From the NCBI GenBank assembly GCA_964017195.1, contig OZ024889.1, forward strand, positions 52,055,418 through 52,119,417: a stretch of DNA of 64,000 nt, read 5' to 3'. How positions within the stretch are numbered: position 1 is the first letter of the stretch; the number at the start of each line of letters is the position of its first letter. The translations under genes were made by a program, and so were the position numbers. Below the pieces are notes generated by a model. It was not told where the DNA came from. It worked only from the letters and a program-made list of their open reading frames with translations, and searched no databases. Shown piece after piece: positions 34,783 through 44,483 of the stretch. This DNA comes from Siderastrea radians. Its lineage: Eukaryota > Cnidaria > Anthozoa > Scleractinia > Rhizangiidae.

Positions 34783-35382
34783 ATGTGCTTCTACTTTCCG
34801 CACCGATCAATGCGAAGCCATATCCCAGCAATCGAGTTCGATGTTTATGAATTCAAACGCTTGTCACGTTCGAAGTACGCAAGGAAAATATTTCACAGGC
34901 TTCAAACACAAATAAAACAAGAACCACGGATCTACTGGTTCAGCGAAGCCGCTGCCTTTCATAATGATACAAAATTAATTTCGATCTATTTCACAACGCG
35001 AAATGAACAACTTTGCGGCAGTGCCCGAGAGGCAGTGTGCAGACGTCGAAGGAATAGAGTGATCATTAATAAAATTGTTTTAAATCTATTCGCAGTGTTC
35101 TTGCGATATACAACGTCTAAGGAAGATCCTATTCCAAATGGAAAGGAAAAAAGTGAGGTGTTTTGGAAGGCTGTCTCCAATAAAAGATATGTTTTCCTTA
35201 AGAATGTGGAAATCGACTCGTGTAAACAAAGTGCAACGCGCTGCCCGGCTGTCAGCACTGTATGGGATTTTACGGATAAAACTTTTTTAAGAAAACCGCC
35301 TGCTTGTCAACGGAGAAAAGTTTTAGTTGATTTATTTTACACCTGGACTGTAATGATTGAAAATAAAACAAAGTTTCATTGA
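34783..35382 (+). CDS. Unrecognised 199-aa ORF
   Basis: A single ATG-started ORF, basic, with scattered Cys (RRRRNRV around residue 87, CPAVSTVWDF). I recognise no domain, signal peptide or membrane segment. An antisense ORF covers 34986-35258. It may be a real single-exon gene or chance. The flanks from 35560 to 36900 contain nothing I can name. Confidence 0.25.
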   Translation: MCFYFPHRSMRSHIPAIEFDVYEFKRLSRSKYARKIFHRLQTQIKQEPRIYWFSEAAAFHNDTKLISIYFTTRNEQLCGSAREAVCRRRRNRVIINKIVLNLFAVFLRYTTSKEDPIPNGKEKSEVFWKAVSNKRYVFLKNVEIDSCKQSATRCPAVSTVWDFTDKTFLRKPPACQRRKVLVDLFYTWTVMIENKTKFH

Positions 35383-35559
35383 CAAATTCACATTTTCCAT
35401 CATGAGCAATTCATTCGGACAAACTCTGCAAACTGACTCTCGAACTGAAATTGGCAGTCAACTCGGAGATGTGAAGAGTTTTATATTACACATTTTCAGT
35501 TTATTAACCCGAAAATGCGTACAGTGTACGGTTCATAACTGTGCCTAGCTTCATTTCAG

Positions 35560-36900
35560 GTTACTAGCCGTTCACGGAACCAAAGTCGACAAACTGAGTC
35601 GCAGAGGCATTTCCCCAAATGTTTACTGATACGGGGAAAAGATCGAGCTAGGGAGGTTTGCAAGCATGTGAATCTGAACAATAGGCAAAACAAAATAAAC
35701 GTGTTTTCAAGGAAAGGGAGGTCTTTCTTGCCTTGGAGATTATTACGTCTGGGGAAATATCTTATCGATTTTCGAAAATGACAAACCAGGAGTGGCAGAG
35801 TTGATTTAAAGGCAGCTTGTAATTGTCAATCCAATTCGCGGAAAATTCAAATCTTTACCACAGAGCAGATTCGACAGGAAAATTTGAGATAGTTTCTCGA
35901 TAGTTTCAGTTTGATGCAGTTTACTCCTAGGGTCATTGCATGTTCTTTGGAATACAATGCACTTTCAGTAGAAGAGCAAACCGATGTTGCAGGCTTTTCC
36001 GTGTTGTTTCCATTGAAAGTATTTAGTCCAGAGTTTATGCAAATTTTACTTGAAATTGACTGACAGCCGTGTCATGCAACGAGCGAGGATTTTCCGCCCG
36101 CAGTCGCTTTATTTAAACTAAAACTGAAGTTGATAAAAATGAGCTCACCTCAGTTTGGTAAGTCATAATCAGCGGGACTGCGCATCCATAAATCAAATGA
36201 AACCTCCGCAAATAAGCTTGTTTTTCAAGTCTTGCCCTTTAAATAGTTCTGTGAGGCTGTGTTGAACTGCCATCAGTGATTTGGCTTGATCTGTGAACAA
36301 ATTCTCTCCTTAGCCATGAGAGGATCTCTGGCAGTAAACCTTGACAATAGATTTGCGTATTGACTATTTTCAACGCAAATGGATTTATAAAGCTCCATTC
36401 ATGTACATGCTGTATATTCACGGCCGGTTTCTTTGTAGAAATGTATTGGGAATTGACGTGGAGATTTCACTCGCCGACTCCTACTGGCTTCAATCCAAAG
36501 CTTTTAGTGAAGCACGTGGAGTTTTCCCACAGAAATGGTGCAGCACATCAATGAGACAACAGTGATGTAAAAAAAAATAAAAAAAACAAACGTTCTCACT
36601 GCAGTAAAAGTTTCCCGGTCGGATCGATTTTAACTTCACACGTAAACCTCCAAACTCCCCGTGGTAATCGGGACGCACCACCAGGATGTACGAAATACTA
36701 AATTCAAAGCTCTGAAAACGTTTCTCAAACCTTGACCAAGTTTGGCAGATTCAGGCGCGTCCTTAGTGACCAATTACAGAGCGCGCTGTCAACGTGTGTC
36801 AATCAACACGACAGTGATGTGTTTTCGAACGAACTTTTTCGCGCGAATAAATAAACCAATCACACGCATTTAAGCTGGCTACAGAAGTTTATTTAGTGAC
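35560..36900. other. No identifiable gene
   Basis: Mixed-composition sequence with short overlapping ORFs on both strands (36239-36681) and no recognisable motif. It could be the 5' part or promoter of the minus-strand HECT gene. Confidence 0.35.
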
Positions 36901-36927
36901 AGGCATCCCGAAAAGGGATTGTCGGCA

Positions 36928-37166
36928 TAGCTGTACGAGTAAAAAGGGTGAGTGTACGAAGCGCTCTCAACAAACAACAGTCAAGACTGACTGTACTGTA
37001 CGATTAATAAGCGTGAGTATAGGAAGAGCGCTGAACACTCGAGTAGATGGCTTGTTTGTATTGTCCGACTACCTCAGAAAACGACCATCAAGCTTCACTG
37101 TATTGGACGGCTAATAAGTGTTAGAGTACGAAGAGCACTAAGCAATCGAGGAAGAGGCTTTTCTGT
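36928..37166. repeat. 65-bp satellite, diverged left part
   Basis: Degenerate copies of the unit seen at 37.3-38.0 kb (GTACGAGTAAAAAGGGTGAG, then GTGTACGAAGCGCTCTCAAC). Confidence 0.7.
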
Positions 37167-37335
37167 ATTGTAATAATAATAATGACTTTATTAACGTGTC
37201 AAGCAAAAATCTAGCAGAGGGGATTCCCCACTGCTAATAGAGGACACCTAGCTTTCTAAAATACAATCTAAAAATAGAAAAACGAACTAGAAACTACTAA
37301 GAGTTAGAATTAAAAACTACTAATGATAATTGTAC
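37167..37335 (-). mobile_element. Short non-LTR element 3' tail inserted in the satellite
   Basis: Starts (plus sense) with TAATAATAATAATGACTTTATT, the reverse complement of a microsatellite-tailed LINE/SINE 3' end, and runs about 165 bp to CTACTAATGATA. It interrupts the 65-bp array, which resumes at 37336. Confidence 0.5.
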
Positions 37336-37975
37336 AAGTAATAGGCGTGAGTGTGCGAAGTGCCCTCAAGAATCACACAACATGCTTGTGTGTATTGTAC
37401 GAGTATTAAGCGTGAGTGTGCGAGGGACTGTCAACAGTCACACAACAGGCTTGTCTGTATTGTACGAGTACTAGCGGTGAGTCTGCAAAGTGCTCACAAC
37501 AGGCTAAGTGTACGAGTAACAAGCGTGAGTGTGCAAAGAGCTCTCAACAATCCTACAGCAGGCTTGTGTGTATTGTACGAGTAATAACCGTAAGAGTGCG
37601 AAGCGCGCTCAACAATCGTGGAACAGGCTTGTCTGTAGTATACGAGTAATAACCGTAAGTGTGCGAAGCGTTCTCAACAATTGTGTAACAGGCTTGTGTG
37701 TATTGTACGAGTAATAACCGTAAGTGTGCGAAGCGTTCTCAACAATTGTACAACAGGCTTGTGAGTATTGTACGAGTAATACCCGTAAGTGTGCGAAGCG
37801 TGCTTAACAATCGTGGAACACGCTTGTATGTATTGTACGAGTAATAACAGTAAGTGTGCGAAGCGTGCTCAACAATCGTGGAACAGGCTTGTGTGTATTG
37901 TACGAGTAATAACCGTAAGTGTGCGAAGCGTTCTCAACAATTGCACAACAGGCTTGTCTGTATTGTACGAGTAAA
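37336..37975. repeat. 65-bp satellite array, about ten units
   Basis: The word GTAATAACCG or a variant starts at 37581, 37646, 37711, 37776, 37841, 37906 and 37971, an exact 65-bp period; earlier units start near 37336, 37403, 37468 and 37516 (one shortened). Each unit contains GTGTGCGAAGCG, CTCAACAAT, and AACAGGCTTGT(G/C)TGTATTGTACGA. Since 65 is not divisible by three, the repeat produces similar peptides in all frames, which explains the many spurious ORFs. Confidence 0.95.
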
Positions 37976-37984
37976 GGCCAAGTA

Positions 37985-38240
37985 ATACGGGCAACATTTT
38001 CTTTCAACTTGTCACGCAACAATGTTGCGTTGCAAGTTGAAAAGCCTTGTTGCCCGTTTTACCACCTCCGTGAGCAACTTGTCGCGCAACAAAATTACGT
38101 GTTGCAAGTTGTGGCAACATGTTGCGCAAAGTAGACTTGAGGTCTACTTTTTGCAACAAATTTTACTTTTGTTGCTCGTATTACCACTGATGTTACAACT
38201 TGCCACGCAACAAGTTTGAATCAAACGCTAGTGATTGGCC
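37985..38240. repeat. Inverted-repeat-rich DNA-transposon terminus upstream of the MADF gene
   Basis: TAATACGGGCAACATTTTC (about 37983) is answered by CAAGGC..TTGCCCGTTTTA (about 38063) as an imperfect hairpin. GCAACTTG(T/C)C(A/G)CGCAACAA recurs at about 38010, 38072 and 38195, with the reverse complement interspersed. Such ends belong to DNA transposons. The MADF gene that follows suggests Harbinger. Confidence 0.5.
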
Positions 38241-38248
38241 GCCGGTGA

Positions 38249-39295
38249 ACGCCGGCGGACGGAGGTGAAGAAATTGAAGTCGTGAACGAAGTTGAATTTC
38301 TTGACCAAAAACTGTCCGAAGCTCAGAAATTTGACCTTTACCGAGACCTTCAAGGCTATCGTCGCCTATGGGAGACCTCCAATGTCGATTACAAAAACCG
38401 AGAGCTAAAGGAAAAGGCGTTAGAGGACCTTTCGCAAAAATTCAACTTGACCCAGAGCTTTCTTAAACGGCAACTGCACACCCTCAGAACAGCGCTGGTC
38501 CGAGAACTAAAAAAGGAAAACGAGGGCCAACAGTCGAAATGGAAGTTCTACGATACGTTGAAGTACATGAAGGAAGACGTTCAACGTTCCCTAAAAGCGA
38601 AAGAAGAAAGCGAGTGGACCGAGGGCGAGACCGAGCAGTTAATTGAGTACTACTAGCAGAACGAGCAACTGTGGAACCACCATCTTGCTTCCTACAGAGA
38701 TCGACAGGTTAGGGAGCTGAACTACAAAAAGCTTTGCAAGCTTTTACCAGGTCGAAGCCACGACGACATAAAAAAGCAGTGGAACATTTTGAAGACCATT
38801 TTCAACCGAGAGGTGAAGAAAGAAGAAGAAAGCAAGGTCAGTGGAGCCGGCACGGATGCCGTGTACACTTCCCAGTGGAAATATCTCAAGGCACTGATGT
38901 TTATCAAGGGGAGTGATGACGTCGACCCTGCCGTTTCTACTCTTGATAGTAAAGAAAACGAGAGACCGGCCAAGAAAATGAAGGCTGATAGAGCAAGAGA
39001 ATTTGAAGCGGTGAAGGTGGAATTGTACAAGGAAGCCATCAAATGTCTTCAGAGATCACTTCCACTTAGTGAGCCAGCGAATACGGAAAATCGAGATGAC
39101 TCGATCAGTTTGTTTGTAAAATCACTAGAGTCCACTTTGCGACGGTTTTCCGGTCGCCACCTAGCGATCGCAAAGAAGAGGATCAACTATGTTATTTTTG
39201 AAGTTGAAATGGAGTGCTATGCTCCACAAGGTTTGTCTACATCGGTACCTGCAAGCAGCCCTTCTGCCATCAGACCTTGTGGCACCTGCATTTAG
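38249..39295 (+). pseudogene. MADF/Myb-SANT-like protein of a Harbinger-type transposon, one nonsense codon
   Basis: The frame opens at 38249 and runs to TAG at 38654-38656, then continues in the same frame to the stop at 39295. The N-terminal half holds one MADF/Myb-like module (YRDLQGYRRLWETSNVDYKN to ALEDLSQKF, residues about 25-60). After the stop codon a second one follows (QLWNHHLASYRDRQVRELNY, KLCKLLPGRSHDDIKKQWNILK), then a Lys/Glu linker and a C-terminal helix. PIF/Harbinger elements encode a DNA-binding protein like this beside the transposase, and it recruits the transposase to the ends. No ATG precedes the open frame within 35 codons, and no transposase ORF is visible, so this copy is partial. 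Confidence 0.55.
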
Positions 39296-39613
39296 CTCTG
39301 GCAACTTAAACTGGCCGTATATGCATTGACACTCAAAGGATTTGTTTTGCTTTTTTCTTGTATTGGTTCTAAACGTTGGACACACGTGTTTTTGTAGTCC
39401 ACAATAAATAAATTGTTGCACATTAATGTTATATTAGTTTAAATTTAGGTGCCTTGAGCAGGTTCTTGTTGTCCAGAGTCCAGTTGTTCAAAATTAAGCC
39501 AGGCAAAGCTAATCCAGGGTTAAAAGTCTCACAAAGGTTTTAATTCATCTTGTGTGTATGCATAACTTCGGAAATTATTTATTAATATCACATTTGCATT
39601 AATAAGTACCTTT
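39296..39613. other. No identifiable feature
   Basis: AT-rich sequence between the MADF ORF and the outer Ngaro-like element; contains a possible AATAAA signal (about 39403). Confidence 0.4.
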
Positions 39614-39648
39614 TAACTCTAGTGGAACACTGAATAACCACAGTTATT

Positions 39649-39806
39649 CCATGGGCCAAGATGAATTTCGGTACCACCTGAGGTGGCAAAGGCTATTATA
39701 TATAAAATTAAAGCTTATCACGAGTAGAGTAAAAATATATATGATAGCTATATAGCCACTCTGTAGTGGTAGCTTAAGGTTGTCACATGACCTTGAATTG
39801 TGCAAC
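39649..39806. repeat. Left terminal inverted repeat of the CXC transposon
   Basis: Pairs with 43333-43492; see the element entry. Confidence 0.8.
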
Positions 39807-40545
39807 AGGCCCCCTGAAATAGCCTGGGGAAGCCACGAAAGTCCCATTGTAGAGCCAGGTATTCGATATAGGGGTGCTAAATAGAGATCAATGTTATAAC
39901 ATAACAAAGAATGATTGCAAAGAATTAAAAAAAAGAAAGAATAGGGATTTAAGATGTCACTTCCGGTGATTTATGAGAAATACTTGAACAAATTAGGTTT
40001 CCCCCACCAAAATTCATTGAGTGTCAATTTTTTTAATCATTTCAATGAGTTAATGTTTTAGGGAAAATGAAATATGAAAAATTATTTGTAATTACTGGCC
40101 ACAATAAATTGAGCTGCCGCTTATGATTTATGGGGCTTAAGTACGCTGTAGTAATGAATCAGGGTGAGAACGTTGAAGACTATTTTGTCCAAACTCACCG
40201 TTGCTGTGATGATACGACGGCAATCGCAGGAAAAACAAGCAATCGTACAACTTTAGAACCAAAGTGGATATCAAAACTGGGACTGTTTCTCCTTTTGTAC
40301 CAATGCCTCAGTTTTTTTGTCATGCAAATAAAGGTTATTGTTGTCTTGTCTTGTAATTCTAGCTACATATAGACAAACACACGCGTACTCTAGATATAGG
40401 CACAGGCAAAAAACAACGCTCTTGCTTATGGAATCAAGTTGGAACGCAACTGCAAAAAAGTTTGTTCTATGAGTGATGCTACTTTGGCTATGCATTCACA
40501 AGTATCCTCGCGGCATACCAGATCTTGTCAGTTGGACACGGTGCT

Positions 40546-42678
40546 CTAATCCAAATCAGGTAATAGGTTAATATCATCATCTTCCTGTGATGGGAAGGAC
40601 TCCTCATCAGGCTGGTTTGAACAGTCTGCGAGACAACATAGATCACTACACTTCAATCCATTCAGGATGCACTCGCATGTGTTGTCCTCGCAGACCCTCT
40701 TGCACGTGCACGCCAGGAGCTCGATCACGGGTTTAGGAGCAGGCATCCCACTCATCCATACTATATCCAGCCGCTGGCTGCTCTCGTCACTCTCTAGAAC
40801 CCATCCCTTGCCAGCCGAACTTGGAACTTGGTTGTTGGCAAGTGCATTCTTCCATACTGTCGTCTGGTAACTGGTTCTCTTGCAGTGATGGTGCAGGCAG
40901 TCTCTGCAAGGTGGTAGTTGATGCGATTCGGCCTCACCCTTCTTTGAGCAAAACCCTGCATACCGGCACTGATTGATATCCTGGTTGCCTTTCTTCACCC
41001 CACACATGGCACACACAAATGACTCCAGCTGGATGTACATTTCCTCTGTAACAGACCATTGTTCCGCGAGATCCTGAAACAAGACTTGCAACTCTTTCTT
41101 GCAGCGGAGCAAATTAAGTGGGCTAACCTTTCCGATACCCGCGAAAGCGCTCACACTATCACAACCCGTAAAGGCATGAAGTCCCAGAAGTGCCTTGGAA
41201 ACGTCCTCTCCGAGTGCACTAGCTATCTTGCTGATATCGATATACCTGGCATGGTGCTTCAAAACGCATTGCTGAAAAATGGGAACAGGGATTGCATGCG
41301 CAAACGAAATGCAAAGCATCCGCACGTCCGTATGCTCGGATGAAATGATAATTGCTTTCACATGGGGTGTTGCAGCATGCTTCGCGTGCAGCAGGAGACG
41401 CGTATCAGCTTCCTCTTGCTCGGGCGATAGCTCCACTACGCCCTGCACAGAATTAGCCGTTACTTTGTAGCATTTGGCGCCACATGTTATGTAGAGCTCC
41501 TTGTCTGAAAGCTTATGTCGACTTGAGGGCTTGCTCCAGTAGTCATTAAAAAACGTGATTAAGCTGTTATTGTTCTTGCCATTTAGCAGAAAGTTATTGA
41601 ACTGTTTTATTTTTTGCCCGGCCGTGAGATTCTTGTATGTCACCGATTCTCCTTCTCCTCTCTGTTCTCGCTCTGCAGACTTACTAGAAATCTCGTTGTA
41701 CACATCAAAAACTACGTCTATGCATTTACTGTTTCTGCCCTCTTGTAAAACGCATGACAGTGTAGCGTCTGCAATTTGTCCAAAAGTCATGTGGTCGCTA
41801 ACCTTTAACTTCTGAACGAGGGCCATGCCATCAGTCAGGTAAACAGAGGGACATGTTATGTGTGTCGTTGGTTCTATCAGCTTCTCTAGCTCCCTGCCTA
41901 GCTGCACCTTGTTCGTTTTGCGTGGTAAGCCGTTGCTCGTCGCCAACGAAGATGGTAGCAGGCCACTAGAAGGCTGTAATACCTCTTGGATATGGAAGTG
42001 ACGACTCTCAGCTGTTATAATCATCCTCGCAAATAGATTACGGTCTGCACGAAGGACCGTTTCATCCATCTTGCTCTTTGTGGCTCTTTTTGCTTTCGTA
42101 ATATTGGCGAAGGTGTTTAACTTCTGCTTCTTGAGGGTGTCGTGGAACTTTACCAATGGCTTGTCAGGTTCAAGGCGATTATTCTTAAAATCTTGAAATG
42201 CTGTTTCAGCTGCTTGATATGCTCTGGTTAAGTCTTGCGCAATAACAGGAGGAGGAATGGCACTTGTTGAAGTGGCGCTTGTATTTGTCTTTCTTTTTGC
42301 AAAATATGCATACCTTTTCATAAAACCTTGAAGTACTCGGCGTTCCTCTTATAGATGCCCCCTCAACTGATTCTGTATCTTTTATACTCTCCGTTTTTTC
42401 ATTAGCATGAATTCTGTCGAGATCTTTTTTCAAAGTGAAAATGCTTCTACATTTTCTATGATAATAGACTTCAGGAATCTCATCTGGCGAATTAATTGCT
42501 ATTTCAAGAATCTCCTCATGTCGCCTTATTTCTGCAGCCCGTCTTAAGTGTTTTTCCATAATTCTACAGAATTGGGGCACACAAGCGCTCCGTCATCGTC
42601 GCTACAATGAGTTAAGCAATATTTTTCCCGTCTGGCACGCCTCTCTGGAATTTCTGAGCCCCCAGACATACCTGACAT
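40546..42678 (-). pseudogene. Transposon protein: PIN/XPG-nuclease-like core plus C-terminal CXC (TSO1-like) domain
   Basis: Starts at the ATG at 42678 (MSGMSGGSEIPERRARREKY). The reading frame shifts in an A5 run near 42555 and again near 42250-42300, then stays open for 560+ codons to 40546. N-terminal Cys/His residues (CLTHC, YYHRKCRSIF, CIFCKKK) look zinc-binding. The central part has scattered acidic motifs in the order of FEN1/XPG-type nucleases: YLTDGMALVQKL, EEADTRLLLHAKHA, ISSEHTDVRML, HAFTGCDSVSAFAG. The C-terminus (CTCKRVCEDNTCECI, LKCSDLC) is a single CXC/tesmin-like Cys cluster that binds DNA. Homologous ORFs are common in cnidarian genomes, as I recall. The nuclease assignment is inference from motif order. 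Two frameshifts probably inactivate this copy. Confidence 0.6.
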
Positions 42679-42739
42679 TCCACCAAAGCCGTTGTAACTG
42701 AATGTAATGGAATCCACTTCTAATTGAGCAGTCAACACC

Positions 42740-43332
42740 GAAACAAGACGGCGGCTAACCTTAGTACCCAGTCTACTTTAGTGCCCAGTCCTCTCGGGGA
42801 TGCCACCACAACCATTAAAAACAAACAAAAACTACACTATTAGCGTAAGAGGCATGTAAGAGGCATGTTTTGTGTTTCAACATTCTGTTAATCATACTAT
42901 GTTACGAGGACACCCTTTTTACCTTTCTTGGGAGGAAAGTTGAGTAATGAAACATGCTAGATCATTACCATAAGGTGCCCAAATTGAAACATTTTCGTTC
43001 AAATATTATTCCAGCCTAAAGATTCGATTAATAAAATTAAAACGCTGCTTAATAGATAATGCCAATTACTTTTCTCCAGTTTCTACCTCATATGAAATAT
43101 AGTTTTCCTAGCATCTCTTGAAATTGTTTGAACCCAGTACCATGTCACGTGCGAAAACATAATATTATTTTCGCAAAAGAATAACTCCTGATCTGAAGAA
43201 ATGTTAACTTGTTATATACCTTGGTTTTGAATTTTATTCCTCTTTAATTAAGAACGAGCAAGTCTGTTGTCGCAAAAAAGCAAGATTTGGCGGTGAGCAA
43301 GAAATAGTTCCTTGACGCTCATTGTGCAGTTT
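42740..43332. other. Non-coding 5' part of the CXC transposon
   Basis: Between the gene start and the right TIR I see no further ORF. AT-rich, likely the promoter region of the transposon gene. Confidence 0.4.
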
Positions 43333-43492
43333 GTTGCGCAGTTCAAGGTCACGTGACAGCCTTAAGCTACCACTACAGAGTGGCTATCATGAATTTTTTA
43401 ATTCTACTCATGATAAGCTTTAATTTGATATATGATAGCCTTTGCCACCTCAGGTGGTACCGATCCGCCATTTTTAGCCAGTTGGCCCATGG
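43333..43492. repeat. Right terminal inverted repeat of the CXC transposon
   Basis: Reverse complement of 39649-39806 with scattered differences and small indels. Confidence 0.8.
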
Positions 43493-43498
43493 ACTAAG

Positions 43499-43564
43499 TA
43501 TGGGGTAGAGGAAAGGGCCCAGAAAACAGGCCCTTCCATTTATTGAAAGTAAATCTGCCCATGC
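43499..43564. repeat. Distal Y repeat (B2) of the outer element, part beyond the CXC insertion
   Basis: TATGGGGTAGAGGAAAGGG to AAATCTGCCCATG, repeated at 43776-43842. Its missing left half is at 39614-39645. Confidence 0.8.
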
Positions 43565-43659
43565 AGAACTGGAACATTACAACATAACAGGAACTATGGG
43601 CGGGAGGGAGGGAAAGCCAGCTAAATCGAGCACATGTTCAGAGTTCTACAGCAGACACA

Positions 43660-43750
43660 GAGTTCTACAGCGCAGACTCGGCCAAACTCGGCCCAGGCTT
43701 CCCTCCTCCCAGAGTTAAATGTAAATAAAAGGAGTATTATTGCAACTTAA
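43660..43750. repeat. X repeat (A2) of the outer element
   Basis: GAGTTCTACAGCGCAGACTC to TTATTGCAACTTAA; matches 61182-61272 in the same orientation with one visible difference (GGCCCAGG or GGCCTAGG). Confidence 0.9.
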
Positions 43751-43842
43751 CTCTAGTGGAACACTGAATAACCACGGTATGGGGTAGAGGAAAGGGCCCA
43801 GAAAACAGGCCCTTCCATTTATTGAAAGTAAATCTGCCCATG
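43748..43842. repeat. Y repeat (B1) of the outer element, intact copy
   Basis: TAACTCTAGTGGAACACTG to AATCTGCCCATG. The same sequence flanks the CXC transposon on both sides. Confidence 0.85.
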
Positions 43843-43912
43843 GGAGGAAACGACCTACCCCATACTAATATAAACAACTAGAATAACTGAGTCATCAAAC
43901 AAACAAGGCAAC

Positions 43913-44126
43913 TGTTACCCCGGTCCCATATAGCACCACAATAAACGTATAGCACTTCAAAACATTGTATTTTCGTCCTTCAACAACTCATACAGTCATT
44001 CCACACGTTCTTGAACGTTCTTCCCTCGTGTATGATTACCCCGGATGTACTAGCCTACGTCACGCGTAACGCACTTCCGTTTAGGGCTAATGGTTTCACA
44101 CTTCCGGTTAAAACTGTTTCCTAACA
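43913..44126 (-). repeat. 3' LTR of the Gypsy element
   Basis: 214 bp, TGTTACCCCGG to TTTCCTAACA on the plus strand; four differences from 59837-60050. Confidence 0.95.
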
Positions 44127-44483
44127 AACTCCCCCTGCAAAGAAAGTGTCGTCCCGACACTTGGACATAAACTGCATAATTGCACACACTAAGAGGGTTT
44201 TACCCCCGTAAGGAAAATGTCACCGAAAATTACATTAGACATTAGACTTCTCGGTAGGATCCTGACTATTAACTCTGTTCTACAAAGGCTGCAGCAACTA
44301 AATTCCACGGTAACATTTCCTGTCCATAAGATACACTCTGTATCAGTTCAAAATACTGAGTTCTAACACGAGGGATCAAGCGGACATCTAAGTTCACTGT
44401 TTTTTTTTTTTTGTAAACAAACATATTCGCATGCAAAGAGTTATTTCAGTTCACAATACTAGGCACTGGTACATGCCCAGAGT
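44127..44483 (-). other. 3' untranslated region and polypurine tract of the Gypsy element
   Basis: No ORF. It contains a T13 run at 44400-44412 and the polypurine tract next to the LTR. Confidence 0.6.

Larger units (their letters stand above)
39649..43492. mobile_element. 3.84-kb TIR DNA transposon encoding a nuclease-like/CXC protein
   Basis: The terminal inverted repeats are 39649-39806 and 43333-43492 (about 160 bp, diverged). Both start CCATGGGCCAA and share GGTACCACCTGAGGTGGCAA, ATTAAAGCTTATCA and GCCACTCTGTAGTGGTAGC. The element sits inside one copy of a 95-bp repeat of the outer element, whose halves flank it. I cannot delimit a clean target duplication (left flank CACAGTTATT, right flank ACTAAGTATG). 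The only gene is the minus-strand 42678-40546 ORF. Confidence 0.75.

Noticed and set aside
37351..38022. Series of similar Cys-containing ORFs in different frames
   Set aside because: The 65-bp satellite read in all three frames gives related peptides; no start, splice or domain support.
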